From contig JANQJF010000059.1 in assembly GCA_028281765.1 (NCBI GenBank), forward strand, positions 62,001 to 126,000: DNA of 64,000 nucleotides, written 5' to 3'. The first letter of the stretch is position 1; each line of letters opens with the position of its first letter. This DNA is from Planctomycetota bacterium (GTDB taxonomy: Bacteria; Planctomycetota; UBA1135; UBA2386). The notes under the pieces are model-generated. The model saw nothing but the letters and a program-made list of their open reading frames with translations, searched no databases and was not told where the DNA came from. This document shows, one piece after another, positions 25,784 through 35,846 of the stretch. The position numbers were made by a program, and so were the translations under genes.

Positions 25784-26815
25784 GTGACCGCCCGGATCGT
25801 CCACCTCGTCCGCGCGCCGATGATCGGCGGCCCGGAACTCGAAGCGATCGCGATCGCTCGCGAGCTGCCCGAGTTTCATCACCGGATCGTGTATCCCGCG
25901 CGTTTCGCGCACGCGAAGCCGTCGATTCACGATCGAGTGCCGGACGGATGTGAGTTCGTGCCCGCCGAGGACATCGAAGCGGCGCTGCTGTCGGAGGACT
26001 GCGACCTCGTCCACCTCCGCATCCCGTTCGACTTGACGCGCCAACGCCACGGCGCCGATTCGGCGATGGGTCGCAACGCGCTGACGAACCGACCCATCGT
26101 GTTCTCGGTGCACTCCTGCGTCGACGTACCGAAGCTGCCAGGGATCCACTACCTGTTCCACACCGCCGAACAGGCGGGCCGCATGGCGGGCCGCCTCCGC
26201 GAGCACCGCCGCACGGTGTGCCCGAGCCTCGTGCCACTCCCGGAGACTCTCGGCCGGGTCGCGCACGAGGGAGTGCGCATCCTCTGGATCTCGCGTCGCG
26301 AAGACGCGAAGTTCCACCCGAGAATCGCCGAGGTCTGCGAGGCCGTGCTCGACGCGTGCCCCGACGCACACTTCCGTTTCGTCGGCAATCCGGTGACGTT
26401 CGACCTCCCCGACCACCCGCGTATCGAGGTCCTCGCGAAGCTACTTGCCGATCCGACCCCGGAGCTGCGAGAGGCGGATCTCTTCTGGTACTTCCCCCAC
26501 CCGCAGATCGACGAGACCTGGAGTCGACCGATCAGCGAGGCGATGGGGCACGGGCTGCCCTGCGTGGTCCCGCGCTACACTGCGAGCCGGGGGCAGATCG
26601 TCGACGGCGGCCAGGGGGCCGTGGTCGACTCGCCCGAGGCGTGCACGAAGGCACTGATCGAGATGGTCCGCTCGGCGGATCTGCGCAAGTCGCTCGGCAA
26701 GTCGGCCCGCGCGCGCGCGCAGCACCTGCTGGAACGCGCCAAAGCCGCGATTCGCTCGGTCTACACGAGCGAGATTGAGTCGCGCGGCGCGACGGCTACG
26801 CTGCACGGCCCATGA
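25784..26815 (+). CDS. GT4-like glycosyltransferase
   Basis: GTG start at 25784, seven bases after the peptidase stop; 343 residues. The N-terminus RIVHLVRAPMIGGPELEAIAI matches the donor-side opening of GT-B enzymes. The C-terminal half has ILWISRRED, FRFVGNPVTFDL and the conserved EAMGHGLPCVVPRYTASRGQIVDGG-type region (E-x7-E pocket). Donor and acceptor are unknown. polA overlaps its stop by 4 bases (ATGA), an unusual partnership that probably reflects transcript packing only. Confidence 0.8.
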   Translation: MTARIVHLVRAPMIGGPELEAIAIARELPEFHHRIVYPARFAHAKPSIHDRVPDGCEFVPAEDIEAALLSEDCDLVHLRIPFDLTRQRHGADSAMGRNALTNRPIVFSVHSCVDVPKLPGIHYLFHTAEQAGRMAGRLREHRRTVCPSLVPLPETLGRVAHEGVRILWISRREDAKFHPRIAEVCEAVLDACPDAHFRFVGNPVTFDLPDHPRIEVLAKLLADPTPELREADLFWYFPHPQIDETWSRPISEAMGHGLPCVVPRYTASRGQIVDGGQGAVVDSPEACTKALIEMVRSADLRKSLGKSARARAQHLLERAKAAIRSVYTSEIESRGATATLHGP

Positions 26816-29529
26816 AGCGACTGTACTTGATCGATGGCACCGCACTCGCATATCGATCGTTCTTCGCATTCGCGACAAGCGCGCGCGGCGGCCTGAGCAC
26901 GCGCGACGGCAAGCCGACATCCGCGACGTTCGGCTTCACGACGACGCTGCGATCGCTCCTCGATCGTGAGCAACCGGACCTGTGCGCCGTGGCGTTCGAC
27001 GGTCCCCGGGAAGATCTCGAACGCACCAAGATCTACGCCGAGTACAAGTCGACCCGAGAGAAGGCGCCCGACGAGATGATCGTCCAGCTCGACGACATCG
27101 TGCGAGTCGTCGAAGCGCACGGCCTTCCGATCGTGTCGAGCCCGGGCCACGAAGCCGACGACGTGATCGGCACGCTCGCGGTGCAGGGACGTGACGCCGG
27201 GCTCGACGTCTACATCGTGACCGGCGACAAGGACTTCATGCAGCTCGTCGGCGACCACATCCACCTCTGGAACCTGCGGTCGAGCACGGCCGATCCGGAC
27301 ATCATCGGCACCGACCAGGTCGTCGAGAAGTTCAAGGTGCGGCCCGACCAGATCATCGACTTGCTCGCGCTGATGGGCGACTCGTCGGACAACGTGCCGG
27401 GCGTTCCGCGGGTCGGCCAGAAGACCGCTGCTACTCTGCTGCAAACGTTCGAGACACTCGACGCCGCGCTGGATCGAAGCGAGGAGGTCAAGCAGCCGTC
27501 GATCAAGAAGGCCCTGCAGGAACATCGCGAACTCGCGCTGCTCTCACGACGCCTCGTGACGATCAAGACCGACTGCCCACTCGACGTCGACGCCGCTTCG
27601 TTGGAGCCGCCGCGCCCCGACAACTCCGCGCTGCGCGAACTGTTCCGCGAACTCGAGTTCGAGCGGCTCGAAGCGAGCCTGCCGCAGGACGAGGTCGTCA
27701 GCGCCGAGCTCGACCAGGACTACCGCATCATCCGCACGGAAGCCGAGCTGAACGCGCTCCTCGACGAGATGCGCGCGGCCGGTCGATTCGCGGTCGACAC
27801 CGAGACCACCGACCTGGACCCGATGCGGGCCAAGCTCGTCGGCATCTCGTTCTGCGCGAAGAGCGGCCTCGCCTACTACGTACCGCTCAACCTCGATCCG
27901 CCGGTGCTCCCGGGCGGGGCCGAGGCGATCGTCGCAGCCGTCAAACCGCTGCTCGAGGATCCCTCGATCGGCAAGACCGGTCAGAACATCAAGTACGACC
28001 TGCACGTCTTCCGCGGGGCCGGTATCGACGTCCGTGGCGTCGAGTTCGACACGATGCTCGCGTCGTACTGCCTGTCGCCCGGGATTGGACAGCACAGCCT
28101 GGACGCTCTGGCGTTGCGCCACTTCTCGTACAAGAAGATTCCGACCAAGGAGTTGCTCGGGACCGGCAAGAAGCAGATCACGTTCGACATGGTCGACATC
28201 GATCTCGCCGGGAAGTACGCGGCCGAAGACGCGGACTTCACGTGGCGGATTCGGGAGAAGCTCGAACCCGATCTGGAGACCGAGAACCTCGCGGGGGTGT
28301 ATCGCGAACTCGAAATGCCGCTGCTCCCCGTGCTCTGCGCGATGGAGGCCGAGGGCATTCGCATCTCACTCCCCCACCTGGAGCGGATGTCTGCGGATCT
28401 CGAGAAGCGGATCGGCGAGATCGAAGAACGCATCTTCGAACGGGCCGGAGACCCGTTCAATCTCAACTCGCCGGCGCAGATCGGTGAGGTCTTGTTCGGC
28501 AAGCTCGAGGTGCACCGCGCGGCCGACATCCGCCCAAAGAAGACGAAGACCGGGCAATACAAGACCGATGCCGCTGTGCTCCAGAAGCTGGCCGAGCATC
28601 ACGAGGTGCCGCGACTGATCCTCGACTACCGCCAGCTCGCGAAGCTCAAGAGCACGTACGTCGACAGTCTGCCGGAGATGGTCAACCCATCGACGGGCCG
28701 CATCCACACGTCGTTCAACCAAGCCGTCGCCGCGACAGGTCGCCTTTCCTCGGACAACCCGAATCTGCAGAACATCCCGATCCGCACCGCCGAGGGTCGC
28801 GAGGTGCGTCGCGCGTTCATCGCGCGCGACGACGGCTGGAAGCTCCTGTCCGCGGACTACAGCCAGATCGAGCTGCGCATCCTCGCGCACGTGTCCGAGG
28901 ACAAGGCGCTCATCGACGCCTTCCAGCAGGGCGAAGACATCCACGCGCGCACCGCGTCGATCGTGCACGGGGTCCTACCCGGCATGGTGACGCCGGAGCT
29001 TCGCTCCCAGGCCAAGGCGATCAACTACGGCCTCATGTACGGCATGGGACCGCAACGCCTCGCCAACGAGACTGGCATGACGACGCGCGAGGCCAAACAG
29101 TTCATCGAGGTCTACTTCAAGGCCCTGCCGAACGTGAAGGGCTACCTCGACGAGACCTTGGAGAAAGCCAGGCAAGACGGCGAGGTCTGGACCCTCTTCG
29201 GCCGGCGGCGCCCGCTGCCCGACATCGACGCCTCGAACGGCATGCTGCGCGTCGCCGCCGAGAACATGGCGGTCAACACGCCGATCCAGGGCACCGCGGC
29301 CGACATCATCAAGCGCGCGATGCTCACCGTGCACGCGGCCCTCGACGAAGGCGGCCTGCGCGCACGGCTACTCTTGCAGGTCCACGACGAACTCGTCCTC
29401 GACGTGCCGGAGGACGAACTCGAAGCCGTCCAGGAGATCGTGCGCACATCGATGGAGAACGCCGCCGATCTCCGCGTCCCGCTCGTCGCGACGATGGGTC
29501 ACGGCGACACCTGGCTCGACGCTCACTGA
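26812..29529 (+). CDS. polA: DNA polymerase I
   Basis: 905 residues with all three activities apparently intact. The 5' nuclease domain (1-300) has LYLIDGTALAYRSFFA and SPGHEADDVIG. The proofreading domain has the full DEDD set: FAVDTETTD near 326, NIKYDLHVF near 393 and YAAEDADF near 469. The polymerase has motif A SADYSQIELRIL near 681, motif B region RSQAKAINYGLMYG and motif C VHDELVLDV near 857. It fills gaps and removes RNA primers. Many bacterial PolA proteins have a dead exonuclease; here the acidic residues are kept. It is convergent with the next gene, the stops lying one base apart. Confidence 0.98.
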   Translation: MKRLYLIDGTALAYRSFFAFATSARGGLSTRDGKPTSATFGFTTTLRSLLDREQPDLCAVAFDGPREDLERTKIYAEYKSTREKAPDEMIVQLDDIVRVVEAHGLPIVSSPGHEADDVIGTLAVQGRDAGLDVYIVTGDKDFMQLVGDHIHLWNLRSSTADPDIIGTDQVVEKFKVRPDQIIDLLALMGDSSDNVPGVPRVGQKTAATLLQTFETLDAALDRSEEVKQPSIKKALQEHRELALLSRRLVTIKTDCPLDVDAASLEPPRPDNSALRELFRELEFERLEASLPQDEVVSAELDQDYRIIRTEAELNALLDEMRAAGRFAVDTETTDLDPMRAKLVGISFCAKSGLAYYVPLNLDPPVLPGGAEAIVAAVKPLLEDPSIGKTGQNIKYDLHVFRGAGIDVRGVEFDTMLASYCLSPGIGQHSLDALALRHFSYKKIPTKELLGTGKKQITFDMVDIDLAGKYAAEDADFTWRIREKLEPDLETENLAGVYRELEMPLLPVLCAMEAEGIRISLPHLERMSADLEKRIGEIEERIFERAGDPFNLNSPAQIGEVLFGKLEVHRAADIRPKKTKTGQYKTDAAVLQKLAEHHEVPRLILDYRQLAKLKSTYVDSLPEMVNPSTGRIHTSFNQAVAATGRLSSDNPNLQNIPIRTAEGREVRRAFIARDDGWKLLSADYSQIELRILAHVSEDKALIDAFQQGEDIHARTASIVHGVLPGMVTPELRSQAKAINYGLMYGMGPQRLANETGMTTREAKQFIEVYFKALPNVKGYLDETLEKARQDGEVWTLFGRRRPLPDIDASNGMLRVAAENMAVNTPIQGTAADIIKRAMLTVHAALDEGGLRARLLLQVHDELVLDVPEDELEAVQEIVRTSMENAADLRVPLVATMGHGDTWLDAH

Positions 29530-31064
29530 GGGCGACGCCGGTAGACGACCGCGGTGCCCGCACGGTGAACGAACTCGACGCACGCGAGCGGGCATGACGC
29601 ACCCGCGAGCAGCGCGCGTGGCCGAGTGCCCAACCATTTCTCCGAGAACACCAGGTAGCGCACGTCGCTCGCGCGACAGTAGGCGGCCAGCGCCTCGAAG
29701 TACTGCTCTTCGGGCACGTGCATGCGCGCGCCCGCGGCTTCGAGCACGTAGAACTCGAAGTACGAGCGCATCGTCGGGTGATCGCCGAGGACGATGCCGT
29801 CCTCGACGCCACGCCGCTCGACCCACCGCAGAGCCTTCCAAACGTCCGGTGAGTGATCCCGCTCGAACTGCACGAGGTGTGGCAATCCGTCCATCGCCAA
29901 CCCGACGAGCAGGGTGACGTGCAGCAGAGTCGCCAGCACGATCGAGAGCGTGCTGCGAGCGAACACGGCCGTCCACATCGAACCGAACACCAGCCGGCTC
30001 ACAAGGATGGCGACGATCGGCAAGACCGGGAGGAGAAGTCGAGTCGTGCAGTAGAAGGTCAGCGCGACGGATCCGACGTACGCGATGGCCCATGCCCAAA
30101 GCGGATCGACCATCGGGGACCGCGCGAAGCGCGGCCGCTTCCGGATCGGCAACACTCGAATCAAGAGCGCGAGGGCGAGCACGACGGCGACGCCAAATCC
30201 GGGCACCCCACCCCCGAGCAGCCGTGGCACGGTATCGGTCGCGGCGACCGCCAGCTCCGACCCGAGACCATCGACGACGCCACCGGGATCCGATCGCACG
30301 ACGTCGAGCCACCCCTCGACTTCGAGTGGAGCGGCGAGTAGGCCCCAATCGTGCCGACCGTCGAGCTTGAGGTAGAGGTTGCGCCAGAGCTCGTTGTAGA
30401 GCCCGTTCCCGAACTCACGGTAGTTCACGTAGAACTGCGGCGCGGCCGTGAGGCAGGCGCCGGTCGCGACGCTCCCGAGGGAAAGGACGCGCCGCGGGGC
30501 CAGCCACATGGCAACCACGATCGGCACCAACGAAACCATGGCGACGTAGCGCGTGCTCCACGCGAGCCCGAGCATCAGCCCGATCGCGAACGCGGTCCGG
30601 AGCCGGTGTCGGCGAATGAAGCGCACGACGCCGACCAGCACGAAGATCTGCAGCGCCAAGAACATCATGTCGCTGCTCGCGAGGACGCCGTGCACGACGA
30701 AGGTCGCCGAGACGCAGACGAGTGACGCGGCGGCAAGGCCGATGGCGGGCGAAGCCACGAGAGCCCCCAGCCGATACGTGGCGAACAACACGAACGCGGC
30801 GGCCGTCGTCGACACGAGCCGAGCCGCGAACATCACGTCGTCGAACAGCACGGCCACGCCGGCGACGACGGTTGGGAACAGCAGCGGCTGAAACTTCTGC
30901 GCCGGCCAAACCCCCTCCCGGATCCGCTGCGCCGCCACGAGGTAGCCATCGGCCTCGGCCGTGTCGTCGGCCGGCACTACGTGCACAGAGATTCCATAGA
31001 CGACGAGCGCGACCCAGAAGGCCACGATCCCCAGGCGCAGCAAGCGTTCGACCCGTTCGTCCAT
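29523..31064 (-). CDS. Multi-pass membrane glycosyltransferase (ArnT/GT39-like)
   Basis: The ATG at 31064 (MDERVERLLRLGIVAFWV) gives 513 residues; the longer frame is arginine-rich. About ten to twelve transmembrane helices occupy residues 10-420, followed by a soluble C-terminal domain. The first periplasmic loop carries the acidic pair typical of GT-C enzymes (PADDTAEADGYLVAAQRI), the site that binds a polyprenyl-phosphate sugar. It probably glycosylates lipids or proteins on the outer face of the cytoplasmic membrane. No operon partner is visible. Confidence 0.8.
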   Translation of the reverse strand: MDERVERLLRLGIVAFWVALVVYGISVHVVPADDTAEADGYLVAAQRIREGVWPAQKFQPLLFPTVVAGVAVLFDDVMFAARLVSTTAAAFVLFATYRLGALVASPAIGLAAASLVCVSATFVVHGVLASSDMMFLALQIFVLVGVVRFIRRHRLRTAFAIGLMLGLAWSTRYVAMVSLVPIVVAMWLAPRRVLSLGSVATGACLTAAPQFYVNYREFGNGLYNELWRNLYLKLDGRHDWGLLAAPLEVEGWLDVVRSDPGGVVDGLGSELAVAATDTVPRLLGGGVPGFGVAVVLALALLIRVLPIRKRPRFARSPMVDPLWAWAIAYVGSVALTFYCTTRLLLPVLPIVAILVSRLVFGSMWTAVFARSTLSIVLATLLHVTLLVGLAMDGLPHLVQFERDHSPDVWKALRWVERRGVEDGIVLGDHPTMRSYFEFYVLEAAGARMHVPEEQYFEALAAYCRASDVRYLVFSEKWLGTRPRALLAGASCPLACVEFVHRAGTAVVYRRRPQ

Positions 31065-31231
31065 CGGCTGCGCGCAGGCTACGCCGGCACGTGGACGAAT
31101 GCGAGCCGAGCGGCGTCCCATCCGAAACGCTCGACATCGCCATGCCATCGGCGCTAACGGCAGGGGGCTGCCAGTTCGCGGAACAGCCGTAGAATGATGT
31201 CATTCCTGGACTTCCACCCGAAACGATCCCG

Positions 31232-31801
31232 ATGACTCACCTGCGTTGTTTGACCGCCGTGGCCCTGACACTCGGAATCTGCACCCCCGCGGCGGCAGAT
31301 CGATTCCACTTCAGCGCGCCGGACGCGGAAGAGATGCAGCAACGCATCATCGAGGGCGTGCTCCTCAAGGAAGAGAACGGCAACTACGTGATCCGCGTCG
31401 AAGGCGGCGAGATCACGGTGCCGAAGAGCACGGTCCAGAAGATCGAGAAGGACGGCCTGACGGTCGCCAAACTCGAAGAGCGCGAGAAGAACGCGCGCGA
31501 AGCACTTGCCCAGGCGAACCTGGAACGGGAAGCCGCTCGTCGAGCGGAAGCCACGGTCCGGGAGAACCTGCGCGAAAGCGCACGCGCCGCCGAGGCATCG
31601 GCGTCACGTGCATCCGAAGTTGTAGAAGAGACTGCCGGCGTGGCGATCTACGACCCGGTCATCGGCCGAGTCAGCCCGATCGACATGGCGGTGGAGCATG
31701 AGATTCGTCGAGAGCTCGGAGGACACATCCGTCGCGCGGTTCAGCGCGAGCTGCGTCAGGTCCGTCGTGAATTGCGGCGGCTCGGACGGTTGCGGCGGTA
31801 G
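31232..31801 (+). CDS. Secreted coiled-coil protein of unknown function
   Basis: 189 residues with a signal peptide cleaved after AAA near residue 22. A short beta segment follows (GVLLKEENGNYVIRVEGGEI, then VPKSTVQKIE), reminiscent of small SH3-like or 'cell-envelope stress' proteins. A long charged helix of Glu/Arg/Ala heptads runs from about 75 to 135, and an Arg-rich C-terminus (RRAVQRELRQVRRELRRLGR) follows. No family is recognised. A near-palindrome GAATGA-TG-TCATTC (31192-31205) overlaps a possible -10 TAGAAT (31190-31195) upstream. A strong terminator follows the gene, so it is likely a single-gene transcript. Confidence 0.65.
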   Translation: MTHLRCLTAVALTLGICTPAAADRFHFSAPDAEEMQQRIIEGVLLKEENGNYVIRVEGGEITVPKSTVQKIEKDGLTVAKLEEREKNAREALAQANLEREAARRAEATVRENLRESARAAEASASRASEVVEETAGVAIYDPVIGRVSPIDMAVEHEIRRELGGHIRRAVQRELRQVRRELRRLGRLRR

Positions 31802-31835
31802 ACCGAGTTCTCGTCTGGTTGCGAATGGTGTGGCT

Positions 31836-31871
31836 CTGGGGAGGTCGGCTCGCCGACCTCCCCAGTTTTTT
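31836..31871 (+). terminator. Strong intrinsic terminator
   Basis: A perfect 14-bp stem CTGGGGAGGTCGGC/GCCGACCTCCCCAG with a two-base loop is followed by six T residues (31866-31871). It begins 34 bases after the stop of the coiled-coil gene. It is the clearest Rho-independent terminator in the window. Confidence 0.9.
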
Positions 31872-31938
31872 ACTACGCGCCCCGCGCGCAGCTCCGCGAG
31901 CGCGACCGCACCCGCTCCCGCCCGTTCCCGCGCCCCGC

Positions 31939-33687
31939 TCAGTTCAACTTCGGCGACAGGAACTCGTCCACCGTCTGCCCCAGCACCGCGAGCACCGCTC
32001 CCAACCCGACCGGCGACTCACACACGAAGTCCAACCCGCGCTTGTGCCGCGCGATCCCGAGCTTCATGTCGGCCATCCGATCCAACATCTCGTCGGCTTC
32101 GGGCACCGCGTCGAGATCGAGCCCTTCGAGCTCTTCCTCGGGCGCACTGCTCGCGAGCGAGTAGACGAGCGGCCAGTAGGTTTCGATCGCCTCGCGCAGG
32201 CGCACCGACAGGAACATCGACGGCTTCACGGACCCGATGCGCGTCTCGAACCCTTCGTCGGCGAGGCTCGGCTTGTCCTCGATCTTGCGCACGAGGGCGG
32301 ACTTCAGAACGCGTAGGTCGGATGCTGCGAGCAGCACGCCATCGTGAACGCAGAACGACGGGCTGAGGCGTACCCCGTTCGAGATCTTCAGGTAGTGCAG
32401 TTCCGCGCCACGGAACTCGATCTTCTTGAGGCGCGTGGACTTCGCGAGGGCACCGTGCACGGCGTCCGCGAGGTCGTTCGCATCCTCGAACTCGAACACG
32501 AGGAGCCCGTGAGGAATCGGACTCCTCAAGCTCGGTGTCGGTACTGCGAACGTCCATTCGCCCTCAGACTCGGACAGCTCTGCGAACAGGTGTTCGAATT
32601 CGGGCGGCAGCTCGCCGAGGTCGACTCCCAGCTCCCGCCGGAGCTCGCGGGTGATCTCCCGACCGAGCTCTCGCTGCACTTCGTGGCGCGCTTCGGTCGG
32701 TAGGGCCTGCATCAGTCGGTGGGCCGCCTTCCCGACCGCCTCGACGTCGATCCGGCCGGCGCCGTATACGAGGGTCTCGGGCGCGCAGTACGCGGCGGCC
32801 TTGCCCCGCACGCGCCCAGGCAGCATGGCCTCGGCGAGACCCTTCGGCGCGCGGCGCGTATGCACGTGCACGAGCTCGCGAGACACCTTGCCGTCGACGC
32901 CGAGACCGACGAACACGCGGTCGTCCGGGCGCACGCCGAGCGCGTCCGCGACGTCGTCGACCTCGTACGGCAGCAGGCCGGAAACCGCATCGAGGTTCAA
33001 GACCGCACTCAGAAGAACGTTCCCGCCCAGAGTCTCACGCCCGTGTTCGCGCGCGTCGAGCCCAGCGAGGTTCTTCCGATCCCCCTCCCACGCCTCGAGG
33101 CATTCGCGGACGTATCGCGGCGAGTTGGAGAGGAGGAGCAGGTCGTCGGTCCACGCCGCGGCGATCCGACCGTTCTTGCGAGGGTGCGAGAGAATCCAGG
33201 TCGTCGACTCTCCGCGCCTGCGGTCCTCGAGTTCGAGACTCCGTGCGCGCTGCAGATTGCCGAGCGCGGACTTGATCGCGGATACGAGCCGCTGCTCTCG
33301 ATCCGACGTGTCGATCGCGATCGCGATCGACGGCATCGCGATATCGGCGAAGAACGTCAGCCGACTCACGCCGACCGCCATCGGCGATCGAATCAACTCG
33401 CGCAACGTCGAGCGATCGAGCTCCAACCGCTCGAGGACGTCTTCGACGTGACGCCATTCGCCGCGCAGCTCGCGCATGAGCTCGCGCCGAGCCGGCGCCG
33501 CGACGGTTTCGATCAAGGATGCGATCCCGAGAGATCCCGCGGCTTCGCGGCACGCGTCGAGGCCCGCGAATTCGAGCGCGACATACGATGCCGCGGGGAT
33601 CGCGTGCGCCGGCGTCCGATCGCATCGGGGGGTGCCGTCAGGTCCGAGAATCGAGAGCGCAACGGCAAGGGACAGACAGGTCGTCAT
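31939..33687 (-). CDS. Large secreted protein of unknown function
   Basis: The ATG at 33687 is preceded by GGAGGA eight bases upstream and gives 582 residues with an N-terminal signal-like segment (MTTCLSLAVALSILG). The rest alternates beta-strands and amphipathic helices. It contains paired segments such as TTWILSHPRKNGRIAAAWTD and KNGR/LLLLSNSPRYVRECLEAWEG, then later HDGVLLAASDLRVLKSALV, so the protein seems to consist of two or three copies of one fold. A charged helix (about 350-400) is rich in Arg-Glu pairs. I recognise no catalytic motif. The layout recalls DUF3352-like envelope proteins, but that is only an impression. Confidence 0.6.
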   Translation of the reverse strand: MTTCLSLAVALSILGPDGTPRCDRTPAHAIPAASYVALEFAGLDACREAAGSLGIASLIETVAAPARRELMRELRGEWRHVEDVLERLELDRSTLRELIRSPMAVGVSRLTFFADIAMPSIAIAIDTSDREQRLVSAIKSALGNLQRARSLELEDRRRGESTTWILSHPRKNGRIAAAWTDDLLLLSNSPRYVRECLEAWEGDRKNLAGLDAREHGRETLGGNVLLSAVLNLDAVSGLLPYEVDDVADALGVRPDDRVFVGLGVDGKVSRELVHVHTRRAPKGLAEAMLPGRVRGKAAAYCAPETLVYGAGRIDVEAVGKAAHRLMQALPTEARHEVQRELGREITRELRRELGVDLGELPPEFEHLFAELSESEGEWTFAVPTPSLRSPIPHGLLVFEFEDANDLADAVHGALAKSTRLKKIEFRGAELHYLKISNGVRLSPSFCVHDGVLLAASDLRVLKSALVRKIEDKPSLADEGFETRIGSVKPSMFLSVRLREAIETYWPLVYSLASSAPEEELEGLDLDAVPEADEMLDRMADMKLGIARHKRGLDFVCESPVGLGAVLAVLGQTVDEFLSPKLN

Positions 33688-33803
33688 CTGGGTCCTCCAA
33701 GGTGAAGAGTCGCGCGGCATGCGGGCGCCACCGGGCACTATTCGCAGGACGCCACGGATTCGGCTCTTTCGGTCGGACGGACCGACGCGTGCGTCTCGCC
33801 TCA

Positions 33804-33832
33804 TGGCAAGGGCGACTGCGCTCCGATACAAT
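33804..33832 (+). promoter_or_regulatory. Probable promoter of the gene at 33875
   Basis: TACAAT at 33827-33832 lies 17 bases after TGGCAA (33804-33809), giving a start near 33839 and a 36-base leader. The -10 is good and the -35 weak. Confidence 0.45.
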
Positions 33833-33874
33833 GCGATCTCGCTCCCGCGCCAATCTCGACGAGTCCGAACGCTC

Positions 33875-34906
33875 ATGATCCGCTCTGCATCCCTTCTGAT
33901 CACCCTCGTGGCGGCGAGCGGCGTCGCGCAGACGCACACGAGAACCCCTCTCCTGCTGGGTCAGGAAGCGCGGTTCGAGTTCAGCAACATGCCGACCGCG
34001 TCCCTCGGTTCGGTCATGTTCGGATTCGGCGGCGCGGGACAGGGCCTGTGCGTGCCCTCCCTCGGCATCTGCCTCGGCGTGCTGGATCCCGTGCTTTTCA
34101 CGGCGCCGATCCCGTCGGATCCGCTCGGCAACGCCACACTCGAGATCCTGATCCCGGACGACTCCGCGCTCTACCACGTCGGCACGCAGGGTCTCTGGAT
34201 GAACTTGAGCACGCCGACGTTGACCCTCGTCGTCTCAAACGCCGTCGACGGCTACATCGAGCCGCTCTCGTACTACGACGAGTCGTTCGACGCGGACGCC
34301 ATCGATGACGAGTGGCAGATTCTGAACGGGTCCTCGTTCACTCATCAACTCGAGAGCGCGGAGCTGCAGCTGACCGCGACGACCGCCGGTGCGTCCGGCA
34401 GCTGGGGCAACGACGTCGAAGGCGGCATGCTGTATCGAGAGCTGCGCGGCGACTTCATGGTCACGACTCCCGTCCGTGCGTTCGACCCGAGCTCGCCGGA
34501 CGACCCGCCGCAGCCGGATCTGCGTCTCGGCGGCCTGATCATCCGGGATCCTGCGTCGACGGCCGGCAACCGGAACTGGATCGGAATCGGCATCGGCGGC
34601 GGATCGGCCGCGACGCCGCTCGCGATCACGGCACTCGACACGTTCGGGTCGGTCACGACGCTCGTCGAACACGACCAAGCGCTCGAGATCGATCCGCCGG
34701 GTGCCGAGCTGCGCCTCATTCGCGACGGCGACCAGATCTACTGCCAGTACCGCAACAACCCGGTGCTGCCGTTCTCGACTCTGCACACGGCGACGAACGT
34801 GTTTCTCCCGCCGGTCCTGCAGGTCGGCATGTTCGTCAGTGCAGCGAGCGCACCGCCAGGGGTGACGACCGCGCACGTCGAGATTCGGTTCTCGAATCTC
34901 AACTAG
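33875..34906 (+). CDS. Secreted beta-rich protein of unknown function
   Basis: The ATG at 33875 gives 343 residues with a signal peptide (MIRSASLLITLVAASGVAQ). The first third (about 20-125) resembles the C-terminal Ig-like repeats of planctomycete secreted proteins (GLCVPSLGICLGVL, PSDPLGNATLEILIP). From about residue 130 there is a LamG/jelly-roll-like domain (DESFDADAIDDEWQILNGSS, then LRLIRDGDQIYCQYRNN, ending VEIRFSNLN) similar in design to glycan-binding modules. No cell-wall or export sorting motif is seen at the end. It converges on murB with an 11-base gap. Confidence 0.65.
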   Translation: MIRSASLLITLVAASGVAQTHTRTPLLLGQEARFEFSNMPTASLGSVMFGFGGAGQGLCVPSLGICLGVLDPVLFTAPIPSDPLGNATLEILIPDDSALYHVGTQGLWMNLSTPTLTLVVSNAVDGYIEPLSYYDESFDADAIDDEWQILNGSSFTHQLESAELQLTATTAGASGSWGNDVEGGMLYRELRGDFMVTTPVRAFDPSSPDDPPQPDLRLGGLIIRDPASTAGNRNWIGIGIGGGSAATPLAITALDTFGSVTTLVEHDQALEIDPPGAELRLIRDGDQIYCQYRNNPVLPFSTLHTATNVFLPPVLQVGMFVSAASAPPGVTTAHVEIRFSNLN

Positions 34907-34917
34907 CCGTTTGGGAC

Positions 34918-35814
34918 TCAGTCCCAGAACTTCACTTCGGCGACGAGATCGACATCGTGCTCGTCGCGGACGCGCGCGCGCACGTCCTCCATCAGCGCGA
35001 CAAAGTCGGCGGACGTCCCGCTGCCGTCGTTGACGAAGTAGTTCGCGTGCTTGCCGCTCACCGAGATGCCACCGCGACGCATCAGCTTGCACCCCGACGC
35101 CTCGATGAGGCGGCCGGCGACATCGCCCTCCGGATTCGTGAACACGCACCCGACGCTCCGCTCGGTCACGGGCTGACTGGCGTTGCGGCCCTTCAAGTAG
35201 GACTCGAAGCGATCGAAGATCGCTTTCGGTGAGTCCGGCTGGAGTTCGAACGTCGCGTGAAGCACGGTCCGGTCCCCAAGTCCGCCATCCCGATAGCTCG
35301 GCTGGAACGCGTCGGAGCCGAGCACGCAGATCTCGCCCGAGCCGTCGACGACGGTCAAGGAGATCAGGTGTTCGAACGTGTCACCCATCCGCGTGCCGGC
35401 GTTCATCGCCACGGCCCCACCGACGACGGCCGGGATTCCGGTGAGCTGCTCGAGGCCGGCCAGCCCGAGCTCGCGCGCGCCGCGCAGCAACGTCGGCAAA
35501 CTCGTGCCCGCTCCGGCGGTCAGACGATTCTCGTCGCGGACGATTCGACTCAGGGAGGCCAAGCTGACGACGACACCCGAGACGCCGGCGTCGGCGACGA
35601 CAATGTTGCTGCCGCCACCGAGCACGCGCATCGGCACACCGAGATCGCGGCACACTTTGACGACGAGTGCGAAGTCCGACTCGGCAAACGGCTCGACAAA
35701 GCACTCCGCGGGACCTCCGAGCCGGAGGTGCGTCTGCGGCTGCAACGGCACCTGGAAGCGCACCCCGCCCGTCATTTCGTGCAGCGCAGTTTCGAGTTCT
35801 CGACGGTCGACCAT
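34918..35814 (-). CDS. murB: UDP-N-acetylenolpyruvoylglucosamine reductase
   Basis: 298 residues, a flavoenzyme that completes UDP-MurNAc. FAD-binding blocks are VLGGGSNIVVADAG, LTAGAGTSLPTLLRGARELGL and GIPAVVGGAVAMNAGT. The proton donor serine sits in the type-II block SVGCVFTNPEG. IEASGCKLMRRGGISVSGKHANYFVN is standard. The protein lacks the extra domain of type I enzymes. It is the final gene of the dcw cluster, 32 bases after murC. Where ddl, ftsQ, ftsA and ftsZ would normally follow, an unrelated convergent gene is found. Confidence 0.96.
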   Translation of the reverse strand: MVDRRELETALHEMTGGVRFQVPLQPQTHLRLGGPAECFVEPFAESDFALVVKVCRDLGVPMRVLGGGSNIVVADAGVSGVVVSLASLSRIVRDENRLTAGAGTSLPTLLRGARELGLAGLEQLTGIPAVVGGAVAMNAGTRMGDTFEHLISLTVVDGSGEICVLGSDAFQPSYRDGGLGDRTVLHATFELQPDSPKAIFDRFESYLKGRNASQPVTERSVGCVFTNPEGDVAGRLIEASGCKLMRRGGISVSGKHANYFVNDGSGTSADFVALMEDVRARVRDEHDVDLVAEVKFWD

Positions 35815-35846
35815 CAGACGCCTCTTTTATCAGATCCGCCTCTTCA